Origin: Solibacillus sp. FSL R5-0449
GTDB taxonomy: Bacteria; Bacillota; Bacilli; Bacillales_A; Planococcaceae
NCBI RefSeq assembly: GCF_037975215.1
Contig: NZ_CP150239.1
Coordinates: forward strand, 3,076,001 to 3,140,000
Length of the DNA: 64,000 bases
Reading direction: 5' to 3'
The notes below the pieces were generated by a model. That model was given only the letters and a program-made list of their open reading frames with translations, was not told the DNA's origin and made no database searches. The translations under genes and the position numbers were made by a program. Shown here in pieces: positions 33,865 through 43,928 of the stretch. Every line of letters begins with the position of its first letter. Position 1 is the first letter of the stretch.

Positions 33865-34467
33865 ATGAAATCCAATTCCGCCCAAGCGTTAAGAACAAAA
33901 AGCTTCTTAAAAAATGCTTTTATCGAAATGGTACATAAAAAAGGTTTTAGCTCAGTTACGGTGACAGACATCGTTGGATATGCCCAATATAATCGAACTA
34001 CTTTTTATTTATATTATAAAAACATATACGACCTAGTTGAAGAATTGATGGCAGAAAAATTTGAAGACATACAGCATTACAGTATGTCTAAGTATGGAAG
34101 TAAAAGTCGTGTAGATGTAAAATCCATGACGACAAATTCCTTTGATCTGCTTTATTATATTTATGATCACCGGAATTACTTTACTTTACTACTTTTAGAA
34201 GACACGCTTCCATATATGCATCAGCAACTCCCGGAAGCAATATTTAGTTTGCTGACATCGAAATTTGATATACTGTACGGCATACCTTCAGTAGATGATT
34301 ATTCGCAAAAGCGCTATATGGCCTACGGAACGGCAGGTTTAATAACAGACTGGATCGCAAAAGACTTCGATGCAACACCTGGTGAAATAACACAACGTCT
34401 TATCAGTATTTTAAGAACGATGGCAAAGGGGTTTATCGTAAATGATGTAGAAAGTGATAAGCTCTAG
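33865..34467 (+). CDS. TetR family transcriptional regulator
   Basis: A 200-residue regulator. The N-terminal HTH is typical: KGFSSVTVTDIVGYAQYNRT, then TFYLYYKNIYDLVEEL. The C-terminal ligand domain resembles the TetR_C group seen in DhaS-type regulators (FTLLLLEDTLPYMHQQLPEA). TAGGAGAAGAG precedes the ATG. Divergent orientation from two SDR genes suggests it represses them and itself. Confidence 0.85.
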   Translation: MKSNSAQALRTKSFLKNAFIEMVHKKGFSSVTVTDIVGYAQYNRTTFYLYYKNIYDLVEELMAEKFEDIQHYSMSKYGSKSRVDVKSMTTNSFDLLYYIYDHRNYFTLLLLEDTLPYMHQQLPEAIFSLLTSKFDILYGIPSVDDYSQKRYMAYGTAGLITDWIAKDFDATPGEITQRLISILRTMAKGFIVNDVESDKL

Positions 34468-34540
34468 GTACTTCTTTCTATAAACATTTTCCCATTAACA
34501 GCCTTGCATAAGTATCGCTACTTTATTAATGAGTTAAAAG

Positions 34541-34594
34541 TAAAAGCAGACGGTTTAAAAGCGCTTTCCCGCATTTTAAACCGTCTGCTTTTCA
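34541..34594. terminator. Bidirectional terminator of the AAAAGCAGAC hairpin family
   Basis: AAAAGCAGACGGTTTAAAA (34542-34560) pairs with TTTTAAACCGTCTGCTTTT (34574-34592), a 19-bp perfect stem between convergent tetR and rlmCD. Confidence 0.85.
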
Positions 34595-34612
34595 GATTTT
34601 AAATAACACCCA

Positions 34613-35983
34613 TTAGGACAATTCTAGCCACGCCACCGCTTCACAGTGTGTCGTGTGCGGGAACATATCAACTGGCTGCACTTCTTTTGTTTTATATCCG
34701 CCATCTTCTAAAATGCGGAGATCGCGTGCAAGGGTTGCAGGGTTGCATGATACATACACGACACGCTTCGGTTTTTGCTCGATAATTGTATTCAGTAACG
34801 CTTCATCACAGCCTTTACGCGGTGGATCGACTACTAATACATCTGCTTCTTTACCTTCTTTGTACCAGCGTGGAATGACTTCTTCTGCCGGGCCTGCTTC
34901 GAAATAGGTGTTTGTAAAACCGTTTAGCGCTGCATTGCGTTTCGCGTCTTCGATTGCCTGCTCGACAATTTCAACACCCATTACATGACCAGCCTTCTGG
35001 GCTAAAAACAGTGAAATGGATCCGATACCGCAGTATGCGTCGATTACGCGTTCATTGCCTGTAAGTTGTGCATAATCAAGTGCCTGTTTATAGAGAACTT
35101 CTGTTTGAACAGGGTTGACTTGATAAAACGAGCGTGCCGAAATTTCAAAGCGGACATTGCCGATTGTATCTTCAATTGTATCCTTGCCCCAAAGCGTGAA
35201 TGTATCATTGCCGAATATAACATTTGTTTTCTCACCATTTATATTTTGCACAATCGATGTGACATTAGGGATAAGCGCACGGATTTTTTCGATTGCCGCG
35301 CTCGCCTGCGGGAACTTCTTGGACTTTGTAACAAGTACGACCATTACTTCGCCTGTCGCACGCCCTTTACGAACGACAACGTGACGCAGCATGCCTTGAT
35401 GGGATTTTTCATCATATGGACGCACACCTAAAATTTCTAATTCACGTTTCAAGTCTGCCATGACAACATCGGCTTCCCCTGTTTGAATTAAACAACGTTC
35501 CATATCAACGATTGAGTGTGACTTCGTTTTATAGAAGCCTGCCACCATCTGCCCTGCTTCGTTTTGTGCGAAAGGTATTTGTGATTTGTTGCGGTAATGC
35601 CAAGGTTCTTCCATCCCTTTTACCGGATGGACAGGTGCATCGATTTTACCAAGACGCTTCATCACGTTTGAAACCATATTTTGCTTCCATTTCAATTGCC
35701 CCTCATATGAAAGATGCTGTAACTGGCATCCTCCACATTGCGAGAAATAGACACATGGCGCTTCTACACGATCAGGCGACTTTTCCAGTATATTCACTAC
35801 TTTAGCAAAGCCATAATTCTTTAATGTTTTCATGACATGAATTTCGGCAGTTTCTCCAGGAAGTGCCCCTTGTATAAATAATGGATAGCCATCAATTTTT
35901 GCGACGCCATTGCCATCATGTGTTAAATCTTCTATATAAACTGTTTGACGATCATTTTTTTTAATTGGTGCAGACATGTTCAT
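34613..35983 (-). CDS. rlmCD: 23S rRNA (uracil-C5)-methyltransferase RlmCD
   Basis: A 456-residue SAM-dependent RumA-type methyltransferase. N-terminal TRAM domain (~10-68), [4Fe-4S] ligands Cys77, Cys83, Cys86 and Cys164, SAM site [13 protein letters not shown] around 315, and catalytic Cys413 in VSCNP. In B. subtilis the single enzyme RlmCD (YefA) methylates both U747 and U1939. Next to dgkB, as there, apart from the inserted chemoreceptor. GAGAGGAAG precedes the ATG; a second ATG lies two codons later. Confidence 0.9.
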   Translation of the reverse strand: MNMSAPIKKNDRQTVYIEDLTHDGNGVAKIDGYPLFIQGALPGETAEIHVMKTLKNYGFAKVVNILEKSPDRVEAPCVYFSQCGGCQLQHLSYEGQLKWKQNMVSNVMKRLGKIDAPVHPVKGMEEPWHYRNKSQIPFAQNEAGQMVAGFYKTKSHSIVDMERCLIQTGEADVVMADLKRELEILGVRPYDEKSHQGMLRHVVVRKGRATGEVMVVLVTKSKKFPQASAAIEKIRALIPNVTSIVQNINGEKTNVIFGNDTFTLWGKDTIEDTIGNVRFEISARSFYQVNPVQTEVLYKQALDYAQLTGNERVIDAYCGIGSISLFLAQKAGHVMGVEIVEQAIEDAKRNAALNGFTNTYFEAGPAEEVIPRWYKEGKEADVLVVDPPRKGCDEALLNTIIEQKPKRVVYVSCNPATLARDLRILEDGGYKTKEVQPVDMFPHTTHCEAVAWLELS

Positions 35984-36162
35984 TTCTTCCTCTCATTTCA
36001 ATCACTTTATTGTACCATGCTCCATATATTTTGCACTTATTATACTTTCCTTCACATATCTTTACTAATTCCAATTACTCCTTTTTTTCTAGTATTCAGT
36101 AAGTTTTACCTATATAATTCAATTTATAGCTCTAATAATTCTATTTTAAGGAGAAGAAAACC

Positions 36163-37848
36163 ATGTCAGTTCGCAAAAAACTTAATATAGGCTTCATTTT
36201 AATCGGAATAATTCTTCTACTTTCAATCGGATTTGCAACCGTTCAGTTTTTCCGTATTGGTGATGAAGTTTCTAAAGCCGTTGATGTACAAATGGCGCAG
36301 GTTACGCGTATTAATGATATCCAGCAGCACATATTGTCGCAGGGGATTTATGCACGTGCCTATGCAGTAGACCCTTCTCAAAATAACCTGGATTTACTAA
36401 ACAACCATACAACAAGCCTCGTTCAATTAATTGAGGAAGTACAAGAAGAAAATATTTTAGCAGAAGCTAAACCGATTATTACAAACTTAAAAGATCAGTC
36501 GGAAATAATTGCCGGGCAAATGGATAAGGTGATCTCCTCTGTACAGGCACGTGATATTTCGTCCGCTTTGTCTATGGTAAATGGCGATTATACATATACG
36601 AGTGTATTCACTAGTGAACTTGCGGAGAAAGTAGAACAGGTCGAAAACAAAGAGCTTGATAAAGTCGTAAACAATACGAAAGACATGATCTCACTTTCTA
36701 CGATTTTGTCTATTGTTTTCATTATTATTACGCTTATCGTCATCGGATTTTATATGGTCTATACGAAATACGGTATTACACAGCGTCTTCAATCCATTAC
36801 AAATGATCTGGAACAAATCGCAGACGGAAATATTAAAGTTGAACATAAACCGGTTCACACAAAAGATGAATTCGGGTTGCTGTCGAATGCTTTTATTTCA
36901 TTGCAGCGTAACTTTGAGGAGTTGTTGTTAAGTATTCAGCAAAATGCGAATCAGCTTAGCAATTCGGCGGATGCACTTATGAGAAACAGTGGGTCGATTT
37001 CTTCGGAAACGGCTCATATTAAAGAACTGATCGAGCATACTGCACAAACAGCCTCAACGATGACCATTGGAGCAAATGAAAGTGCACTTGCTGTAGATGA
37101 AACAGCTCAGGGAATTAACTCGATCGCACGTGCAACACAGGACCTGCATAGCGGTGCTGTCACATTAACGCAGTTTGCCAATGATGGTGTGAAAATTATT
37201 GATGAAGCGATGCAGCAAATGGAAACAGTGCATACATCGACTCAATCAATATCCAACCTATCAAATGTGTTAATCGAACAGTCGGGGCAGATCAGTACAA
37301 TAACGAAAGCTATTACCGATATCGCAGATCAGACAAATCTGCTCGCCTTGAATGCTGCCATTGAAGCGGCTAGAGCTGGTGAACACGGGAAAGGCTTTGC
37401 TGTAGTCGCAGATGAAGTTCGCAAACTTGCAGAGCAGTCGAAAAAATCGGCAAACGAAATTGTGCATTTAACCGAAACGATTCAGCACAATTCCCAAAAT
37501 GTTGGCGAAGCGGTGGAAAACAGTCTCAAGTGTGCAACGGATGGCGTTGTTGTCATCGATCGTGCCGGTCAATCATTCCATACGATTACCGACAATATTT
37601 ACAGTATAACGGAGCGTGTAGAACATATTTCTGCTACATCACAGCAAATTTCAGCAAGCTCTGAAGAAGTTGCCGCTTCTGTCATCGAAATTTCGCAAGG
37701 TACTGAAAAAACGATGACCGATGTTGAGCAAGTAGCCAATGCGACTCAACTTCAAACTGAAATTGTTGTTGAAATGGAAGAGCTGTCTAAACGTTTAGCC
37801 GATCAGGCAAAACAGCTCCAACAAAGTATGGAGAAATTTACATTATAA
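36163..37848 (+). CDS. Methyl-accepting chemotaxis protein with four-helix-bundle sensor
   Basis: A 561-residue chemoreceptor. TM1 is ~8-30, a ~150-residue helical extracellular domain follows (4HB_MCP type: [20 protein letters not shown]), TM2 ~178-198, then HAMP, then the signalling tip [29 protein letters not shown] precedes the ATG. Ligand unknown. It sits between rlmCD and dgkB, a pair that is adjacent in B. subtilis, so it looks inserted. Confidence 0.92.
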   Translation: MSVRKKLNIGFILIGIILLLSIGFATVQFFRIGDEVSKAVDVQMAQVTRINDIQQHILSQGIYARAYAVDPSQNNLDLLNNHTTSLVQLIEEVQEENILAEAKPIITNLKDQSEIIAGQMDKVISSVQARDISSALSMVNGDYTYTSVFTSELAEKVEQVENKELDKVVNNTKDMISLSTILSIVFIIITLIVIGFYMVYTKYGITQRLQSITNDLEQIADGNIKVEHKPVHTKDEFGLLSNAFISLQRNFEELLLSIQQNANQLSNSADALMRNSGSISSETAHIKELIEHTAQTASTMTIGANESALAVDETAQGINSIARATQDLHSGAVTLTQFANDGVKIIDEAMQQMETVHTSTQSISNLSNVLIEQSGQISTITKAITDIADQTNLLALNAAIEAARAGEHGKGFAVVADEVRKLAEQSKKSANEIVHLTETIQHNSQNVGEAVENSLKCATDGVVVIDRAGQSFHTITDNIYSITERVEHISATSQQISASSEEVAASVIEISQGTEKTMTDVEQVANATQLQTEIVVEMEELSKRLADQAKQLQQSMEKFTL

Positions 37849-37867
37849 AATGAATTGCTTTTAATCA

Positions 37868-37910
37868 CCTTCACTTTAACGGTTTCTAATTGTTGAAGTG
37901 AGGGTTTTTT
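37868..37910 (+). terminator. Terminator of the chemoreceptor gene
   Basis: CCTTCACTTTAAC pairs with TTGTTGAAGTGAGG (small imperfection), followed by TTTTTT. Confidence 0.75.
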
Positions 37911-38190
37911 AGAAGTTTCTCGTTGGATATTAGAAGAAATTTTCGTTTATTAGAAAAGTTGAGCGGGAAATTAGAAAATAGGCTTTCTGCAGAGTGTTTA
38001 GTTTGCTCTTTTTATAGGGGTGGGCGGATATTAGAACAATGGGGAGCTTTATTAGAAGATGGTGAAAGGATATTAGAACATTTGGCCGGTTTATTTGAAC
38101 ATCTCGGCCCGATATTAGAAGATCCAGCAGATATATTAGAACTTAATTTATTTTATTAGAACATTTAAGCGATATATTAGAACAAACTCC
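37908..38190 (+). repeat. 21-bp phased ATTAGAA repeat array
   Basis: ATTAGAA or a one-base variant starts at 37908, 37929, 37949, 37970, 38030, 38051, 38072, 38093, 38114, 38135, 38155 and 38176. Spacings are 21,20,21,60,21,21,21,21,21,20,21, so the 60 gap equals three degenerate units (about 14 units in all). Between the heptamers lie ~14 variable bases, often CATTTGGCCG-like and ending GAT or TAT. The array is AT-heptamer phased at two DNA turns. It lies between two terminators and is probably non-coding. Confidence 0.85.
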
Positions 38191-38226
38191 GCCGCAAGCT
38201 CACCCGCTCCCGCTCCCCCATAAAAC

Positions 38227-38259
38227 AAAAAACTCACAAGGGCATTCCACTACCCTTGC
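38227..38259 (-). terminator. Terminator of dgkB
   Basis: On the minus strand CAAGGG and CCCUUG form the stem, then GUGAGUUUUUUG. It lies just after the dgkB stop. Confidence 0.65.
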
Positions 38260-38268
38260 AAGCCTTAG

Positions 38269-39195
38269 TTAAATTACTTCTTCATCCGTTTCAATTTCAC
38301 GAATTCGATTGATTGGCACGAATACTTCAATATGTCGTTTTAAATTTTGGAAAATAGCTGGTGCATCGCCGCCGTACTCCCCGTCCAGGTTTAAATGAAC
38401 TTCCTGATCGGATGATACGACAACACGGCTTGCTTTTCGGTAAATAACACGCTCGTCGGATAAATGCTCACCACGTAATGCAAGTGAAGCAATACGAATG
38501 AAATCCGCAATATTGCATTCCTTTAAAATCATAACGGTAAACAGTCCGTCATTGATCGATGCATCCGGTGCAATTTTTTCAAAGCCGCCTACTGAGTTAG
38601 TTAAACCACATAAGAACATCATCGCTTTCCCGTCAAACTCTTCATCATCCATTTGAATTTTCATATGTGTCGCTTTAATGGAAGGAATCATTTCAATCGC
38701 CTTCAAGTAATACGCCATCTGTCCAAGTACCGTTTTCATTCTGCTTGGAACTTCATATGTCAGCTCAGTGATTCGCCCGCCTGCAGCAATGTTGATAAAG
38801 TAGCGGTTTTCATTTAAAATGCCGACATCTACAGGTATCGTATCCCCTGCAACAATAATGTTCAGTGCTTCCTCGACATTTCGGGGAATCCGAACAGCCC
38901 GTGCAAAGTCATTTGTCGTGCCCATTGGAATCAAACCAAGCTTCGGACGTTTTTCACATTGACTAATACCTGCTACTACCTCATTTAACGTACCATCTCC
39001 ACCTACTGCAATTACGACATCAAATTCACGACGAACAGCCTCGATTGCCGCTTTTGTCGCATCACCTTCACAAGTCGTTGCATGGCACGAAGTTTCGTAT
39101 CCGGCTATTTCCAGCTTCTCCAGTACTTCTGGAAGATGCCTCTTAAATGCCTCACGACCCGAAGTCGGGTTATATATAATTCTCGCTCTTTTCAT
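38269..39195 (-). CDS. dgkB: Diacylglycerol kinase
   Basis: A 308-residue soluble lipid kinase that phosphorylates diacylglycerol released during lipoteichoic acid synthesis, returning it to phospholipid synthesis. The start MKRARIIYNPTSGREAFKRH is nearly that of B. subtilis DgkB. The nucleotide loop GGDGTLNEVVAG and PMGTTNDFARA are intact, as is the C-terminal LDGE. I use the ATG at 39195; the frame extends 11 codons further without a ribosome site. Confidence 0.93.
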   Translation of the reverse strand: MKRARIIYNPTSGREAFKRHLPEVLEKLEIAGYETSCHATTCEGDATKAAIEAVRREFDVVIAVGGDGTLNEVVAGISQCEKRPKLGLIPMGTTNDFARAVRIPRNVEEALNIIVAGDTIPVDVGILNENRYFINIAAGGRITELTYEVPSRMKTVLGQMAYYLKAIEMIPSIKATHMKIQMDDEEFDGKAMMFLCGLTNSVGGFEKIAPDASINDGLFTVMILKECNIADFIRIASLALRGEHLSDERVIYRKASRVVVSSDQEVHLNLDGEYGGDAPAIFQNLKRHIEVFVPINRIREIETDEEVI

Positions 39196-39311
39196 TTTGA
39201 TCTCATCCTGATTAATTATATTTTTCATTCTGTCAAAAGTATACTGCTGTCTGATTTAGAAAAGCAACAATTGCACCTGGGATATTCTCTTCAATAATAC
39301 GTTTAAAATAG

Positions 39312-39345
39312 AAAAAAGTTCCTACTATATTATATAGTAAGAACT
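39312..39345 (-). terminator. Terminator of the thioredoxin-like gene
   Basis: On the minus strand AGUUCUUACUAUA pairs with UAUAGUAGGAACU (one mismatch), followed by UUUUUU. Confidence 0.7.
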
Positions 39346-39370
39346 CGTAAAAGTAACAGAATAAGTAAAA

Positions 39371-39928
39371 TTATATCGCTGCGTTTACTTTATTTTTAAA
39401 GTCTTCATATACGTAGCTCCACAGCTTTGAATCGTTTACATATTGTCCGCGCATATTTTCATATACCGCTTTTTGAGCTTCTTCAAATGAAGGATCCTCT
39501 TTGTCCGGTAAAGTCGCACGTAAATCTGTAACTAGCTGCTGTAGTTGTGGTGCACGTGGTCCCCATGTAGTAATTACTTCCCCGGCTTCATTTAAAATTA
39601 AATACATTGGAATAGCTCGTCCGCCGTTTGTTAAATAACGATCGATTAAATCTGTATCCGCATCGCGTAATGCTGTACGAATTTCCACATCTGCCGCTTC
39701 CGCTACTTTACGGATGATCGGGTTGTTAATCATCGCATCCCCGCACCAGTCTTCCGTAATCGCTAAAATATGGACATTTGCATTTTTCAATTTTTCAATG
39801 AAAGCTGCATTTTCCGGAAGTTCAAAGCGCTCATAAATTGCAAAGCTTTGTTCTTTCAGTTGGGACATTGCATCCATATATTCCTTCATTGATGTGCTCT
39901 CTTCGAAGTATTGTTGTTCTGTTTTCAT
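39371..39928 (-). CDS. Thioredoxin-like protein with WCGDA active-site region
   Basis: A 185-residue thioredoxin-fold protein. The redox loop is EDWCGDAMINNPII near residue 60: one Cys in WCGD instead of CxxC. This family keeps a cis-Pro in RAIPMYLIL. A single Cys suggests a monothiol or non-redox role. I start at the ATG at 39928, behind GAAAGGTGG; the frame extends to 39967. No partner genes are adjacent. Confidence 0.75.
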   Translation of the reverse strand: MKTEQQYFEESTSMKEYMDAMSQLKEQSFAIYERFELPENAAFIEKLKNANVHILAITEDWCGDAMINNPIIRKVAEAADVEIRTALRDADTDLIDRYLTNGGRAIPMYLILNEAGEVITTWGPRAPQLQQLVTDLRATLPDKEDPSFEEAQKAVYENMRGQYVNDSKLWSYVYEDFKNKVNAAI

Positions 39929-40283
39929 ATATATACCACCTTTCAAATTCTCTATTCTATTTTGCACGTTTTAAAGAAAAAAAGAAAGTTTTATGTGTCA
40001 AAATTGTTACACAATAATACAATTCTAAATTTTCAAAACCAGTTGTACGAAACAGCAAATATTTAATATTTTCGAGAATATAAAAATCAATTAAAGTTTT
40101 TTTCAAATAATAATACCTTATAGTAAAATAATTAAAAATTTTCTTAATTATTTTATTTATTAGTATCTATAAAATATTTTTAATGTAGTATATATTTCTT
40201 ATAAATATTCTGATATATTAAAATAACGCATCAAAAAATTATCAGAAAATTTAATTTACATGATTTTCTAGGAGGGTTTATTT
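39929..40283. other. AT-rich control region upstream of oppA
   Basis: About 350 very AT-rich bases. It contains a strong CodY-like box at 40237-40251 and a weaker one at 40204-40218. An imperfect palindrome around TTTTCGAGAATA lies near 40069-40080. No ORF. Confidence 0.5.
40237..40251. promoter_or_regulatory. CodY box upstream of oppA
   Basis: AATTATCAGAAAATT differs from the CodY consensus AATTTTCWGAAAATT at one position. A second weaker match, AATATTCTGATATAT, starts at 40204. Opp permeases are classic CodY targets in low-GC Gram-positives, so repression in rich nutrient conditions is expected. Confidence 0.6.
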
Positions 40284-41903
40284 ATGAAACGCAATAAAAA
40301 GGTCGCATTGACTGCTACAGCACTTTCATTATCTGCATTACTTGCAGCTTGTGGTGGTGGAGAAGAATCAAAATCTACATCATCTGGAGATGGTGAAAAA
40401 GAATTAGATTTACTAATCACTTCGGAGCCGCCTTCATTACATCCACAATTGGCTTCAGATACAACTTCTGGTGCGATTTTAGAAAACACTTTTGAAGGTT
40501 TAACAACAATGGTGGATGGCGAGCCAGTTTTAGCTGCTGCCGAAGACTATAAAGTATCTGATGATCTTTTAACTTATACTTTCACTTTACGTGACGCACA
40601 ATGGTCAAACGGTGAAAAAGTAACAGCTGAAGATTTCGCTTACGCTTGGAAATGGGCATTAAACCCGGAAAATGCGTCTGAATATTCTTCAATCCTTTAC
40701 CCTATTAAAGGAGCAGAGGCTTACAATACTGGTAAAGGCACTGCTGAAGATGTGGCGATTAACGTAATCGATGAAAAAACATTAGAAGTAACATTAAACG
40801 CTCCAACTCCATATTTCTTGGAATTGACAGCATTCAAAACGTTCTACCCAATTCATAAAGCAACAGCTGAAGCGGATCCAAAATGGTATACAGAAGCAGA
40901 TACATATGTATCGAACGGTGCATTCAATTTAACTACTTGGAACCATTCAGGCGATATCGTATTAGAGAAAAGCGATACTTACTGGGATACAAAAAATGTA
41001 GATATCGATACGGTAAACATTGCAATGGTTGAGTCTGAAACAACTCAAATGACAATGTTCGATGCTGGAGAAGTCGATTTCCTAGGAGCTCCTTATGGGA
41101 CAATTTCTCTTGATGCAATCGACCGCTTAAAATCAGAAGACAAATTAAACGTTTCTGATATGTCATCTATTTACTGGTACAAGTTCAATACAGAAGATCC
41201 AGTAATGCAAAACGAAAACATTCGTAAAGCATTAGCATTGGCGATCGACCGTGAAAGCTTAATTAGTAATGTAGTAAAAGGTGAACAAGAACCTGCATTA
41301 GGTATCGTGCCAAACTCTGTTGAGGGCTTCGGCGATGACGAAGGTTACTTCAAAGATGCTAATTTCGATGAAGCGAAAAAATATTTAGAAGCTGGTTTGA
41401 AAGAATTAGGCTTAGCTAGCGCTGCGGACTTAGAAGTAAAAGTTTCATACAACACTTCTGAAGCACACTCTGCTATCGCACAATTCATTCAACAAGGCTG
41501 GTCATCGAATTTAGGTATTACTGTTAAACTTGATAACTCGGAATGGCAAGTTTACTTAGATAAAATTGGAAATGGCGATTACCAAATTGGTCGTCTTGGT
41601 TGGGGCGCTGACTACAATGATGCGTATACATTCCTTGAAATGTATAACTCTGCCGATAACGGCAATAACCAAACTGGCTGGTCAAACGAAGAGTACACTG
41701 CATTATTAAATGAGTCAATCACTGAAACAGATCCGGCAAAACGTACGGAAAAATTACTCGCTGCTGAAGCAGTAATTATGGAAGAAATGCCAGTAGCGCC
41801 AATTTACTACAACACGAACTTAAACGTTGTATCTGACGAAGTAGAAAACATGGTTCCAGATGCTTTAGGTAACGTTAACCTTAAATATGTTAAAGTGAAG
41901 TAA
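40284..41903 (+). CDS. oppA: Oligopeptide ABC transporter substrate-binding lipoprotein
   Basis: A 539-residue family-5 solute-binding lipoprotein. The signal peptide ends in LAAC with Cys23. The conserved ALNPENASEYSSILYPIKGA and NEEYTALLNES regions mark OppA/DppE. It captures peptides outside the membrane for OppBC. TAGGAGGG precedes the ATG. A hairpin 65 bases after the stop probably reduces transcription of oppBCDF so that the binding protein is made in excess. Confidence 0.93.
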   Translation: MKRNKKVALTATALSLSALLAACGGGEESKSTSSGDGEKELDLLITSEPPSLHPQLASDTTSGAILENTFEGLTTMVDGEPVLAAAEDYKVSDDLLTYTFTLRDAQWSNGEKVTAEDFAYAWKWALNPENASEYSSILYPIKGAEAYNTGKGTAEDVAINVIDEKTLEVTLNAPTPYFLELTAFKTFYPIHKATAEADPKWYTEADTYVSNGAFNLTTWNHSGDIVLEKSDTYWDTKNVDIDTVNIAMVESETTQMTMFDAGEVDFLGAPYGTISLDAIDRLKSEDKLNVSDMSSIYWYKFNTEDPVMQNENIRKALALAIDRESLISNVVKGEQEPALGIVPNSVEGFGDDEGYFKDANFDEAKKYLEAGLKELGLASAADLEVKVSYNTSEAHSAIAQFIQQGWSSNLGITVKLDNSEWQVYLDKIGNGDYQIGRLGWGADYNDAYTFLEMYNSADNGNNQTGWSNEEYTALLNESITETDPAKRTEKLLAAEAVIMEEMPVAPIYYNTNLNVVSDEVENMVPDALGNVNLKYVKVK

Positions 41904-41967
41904 TTTTTACTATTTAGTATTTACTCCTGCGATGGTCGAAATCATTTTCAAAAAATCATCGTAAATA

Positions 41968-42004
41968 GGGAGTGCCTCGAAATGATATTTCGGGCACTCC
42001 CTTT
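41968..42004 (+). terminator. Attenuating hairpin between oppA and oppB
   Basis: GGGAGTGCC(TCGAAAT) pairs with (ATTTCG)GGCACTCCC, a very stable stem, with only CTTTC after it. A weak U-tract fits partial read-through into oppB. Confidence 0.7.
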
Positions 42005-42052
42005 CATAGTTTTATCAAATTTTCAAAATAGTATAAAAAGGAGGTACGGACA

Positions 42053-42982
42053 TTGCTTAACTTCATTATTAAACGATTACTTTATATCGTACTTGCAATG
42101 TACTTAATTATTACAGCGACGTTTTTCTTAATGCAGCTTGCTCCCGGTAGCCCGTTTACGAGCGAACGTGAATTGCCACCTGCAATCGAAGAACAGTTAA
42201 ACGCGAAATACGGATTGGATAATCCTTGGTATATCCAATATAAAGACTATTTAGTAGACACGATGACATTTGATTTTGGGGAGTCGATGAAATATAAAGG
42301 CCGTTCCACAAATGACATTATCGCAGAGAGCTTCCCTGTATCCCTTGCTTTAGGTCTTCAGGCGATGGTATTGGCAATTGGCCTTGGTGTTTTACTAGGC
42401 GTTGTTTCTGCACTGTATCATAATCGCTTTGGAGATTATGCCGCAACAATTTTCGCAATTTTGGGGATTTCGGTTCCTTCATTCATTTTGGCCGGACTGT
42501 TACAGTATTACCTGGCATTTGAAGCCGGCTGGTTCCCGGTTAGTGGCTGGAAAGGATTCGCCTATACAATTTTACCTTCATTGGCGATTGCTGTTACCCA
42601 TGCCGGATTTATTGCTAAACTTACACGTTCTAGTATGTTGGAGCAAAACAATAGTGAGTATGTAAAGCTTGCTCGTGCAAAAGGTTTAGGAAAATGGACA
42701 ATTGTTTTCAAGCACTCTTTACGTAATGCATTATTACCGGTTGTAACGTATTTAGGTCCACTATTTGCCGGTGTTATTACTGGTTCGTTCGTTATTGAAC
42801 AGATTTTTGCGGTACCGGGACTTGGCCGCCATTTCGTAACAAGTATTACAAACCGTGACTATACGGTAATTATGGGTACGACTGTGTTCTATTCATTAAT
42901 TTTATTGCTGGCTGTATTAATCGTAGACATTTTATACAGTGTCATCGATCCACGTATTAAATTGAAAGGAGCGAAAAAATAA
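42053..42982 (+). CDS. oppB: Oligopeptide ABC transporter permease
   Basis: A 309-residue membrane subunit with about six spans and the N-terminal MLNFIIKRLLYIV typical of OppB. The EAA cytoplasmic loop is present (YVKLARAKGLGKWTIVFKHS, residues ~204-223). The start is a TTG at 42053 behind AAGGAGGTACGGACA. Its stop and the next ATG overlap by one base (TAATG). Confidence 0.93.
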   Translation: MLNFIIKRLLYIVLAMYLIITATFFLMQLAPGSPFTSERELPPAIEEQLNAKYGLDNPWYIQYKDYLVDTMTFDFGESMKYKGRSTNDIIAESFPVSLALGLQAMVLAIGLGVLLGVVSALYHNRFGDYAATIFAILGISVPSFILAGLLQYYLAFEAGWFPVSGWKGFAYTILPSLAIAVTHAGFIAKLTRSSMLEQNNSEYVKLARAKGLGKWTIVFKHSLRNALLPVVTYLGPLFAGVITGSFVIEQIFAVPGLGRHFVTSITNRDYTVIMGTTVFYSLILLLAVLIVDILYSVIDPRIKLKGAKK

Positions 42983-43914
42983 TGGCTCAAAACGAACAGC
43001 AAATACCAAAAGTATCAGCTGACATGTTCGATGTTGTCGGTCGTTCAGAAAATACAGATGCCCTTTCTAAAAAGCAAGTATCTTATTGGAAGGAAGTATT
43101 TTATCGTTTCTCTCATAACAAGTTAGCTGTAGTTGGATTAGCCCTTCTTATTATCATTGCAGGTTTTGCAATTTTTGCGCCGATATTCTCTTCTTATACA
43201 TATGAACAGAATGTCGGATTATACAATACCGCTCCTTCTGCAACACATTGGTTCGGAACGGATGACCTTGCGCGTGATATTTTCGTCCGTGCATGGGAAG
43301 GTGCCCGAATTTCATTATTCATCGGTATTACTGCCGCTGTCATTGATTTGATTATCGGGGTTTTATGGGGAAGTATTGCAGGTTTGGCAGGCGGCCGTGT
43401 CGATAACATTATGATGCGTATCGCAGACGTATTAACGGCAATCCCTTATTTATTAGTAGTAATTATTTTATTGGTAATTATGGAGCCTGGTTTAGTTCCT
43501 ATGATTATCGCCCTTTCCATTACCGGTTGGGTAAACATGGCGCGAATTGTACGAAGTGAAGTACTGAAAATTAAAAATCAGGAGTACGTACTTGCTGCTC
43601 GTACATTAGGCGCAAATCAATGGCACATCATTAAACGTCACTTAATCCCAAATGCAATGGGTGCTATTTTAGTAACAATGACAATGACTATTCCAAGTGC
43701 AATTTTCACAGAGAGTTTCTTAAGCTACTTAGGTTTAGGGGTTCAGGCTCCTTTAGCCAGCTGGGGTACGATGGCCTCTGAAGGTTTCAAAGCACTTCAA
43801 TCTGCACCATGGCGATTATTGTTCCCTGCAGCTTTAATCTCGATTACAATTTTCGCATTTAACGCAGTTGGAGACGGCTTACGTGACGCACTTGATCCGA
43901 AATTACGTAAATAA
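42982..43914 (+). CDS. oppC: Oligopeptide ABC transporter permease
   Basis: A 310-residue second permease subunit. It has an extra N-terminal cytoplasmic segment, the HWFGTDDLARDIFVRAWEGA motif characteristic of OppC/DppC, and the EAA loop YVLAARTLGANQWHIIKRHL. Start ATG overlaps the oppB stop. AAAGGAG lies within the end of oppB. Confidence 0.93.
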   Translation: MAQNEQQIPKVSADMFDVVGRSENTDALSKKQVSYWKEVFYRFSHNKLAVVGLALLIIIAGFAIFAPIFSSYTYEQNVGLYNTAPSATHWFGTDDLARDIFVRAWEGARISLFIGITAAVIDLIIGVLWGSIAGLAGGRVDNIMMRIADVLTAIPYLLVVIILLVIMEPGLVPMIIALSITGWVNMARIVRSEVLKIKNQEYVLAARTLGANQWHIIKRHLIPNAMGAILVTMTMTIPSAIFTESFLSYLGLGVQAPLASWGTMASEGFKALQSAPWRLLFPAALISITIFAFNAVGDGLRDALDPKLRK

Positions 43915-43928
43915 GGAGAGTGTACGCA

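Noticed and set aside
37923-38159. A 78-codon open frame through the ATTAGAA array giving a heptad-like ILE pattern
   Set aside because: The pattern comes from the 21-base DNA period. Spacings of 20 break the frame at both ends, and there is no ribosome site.
37908-38190. CRISPR array
   Set aside because: The conserved unit is only seven bases, with 14-base variable parts, and no cas genes are present.
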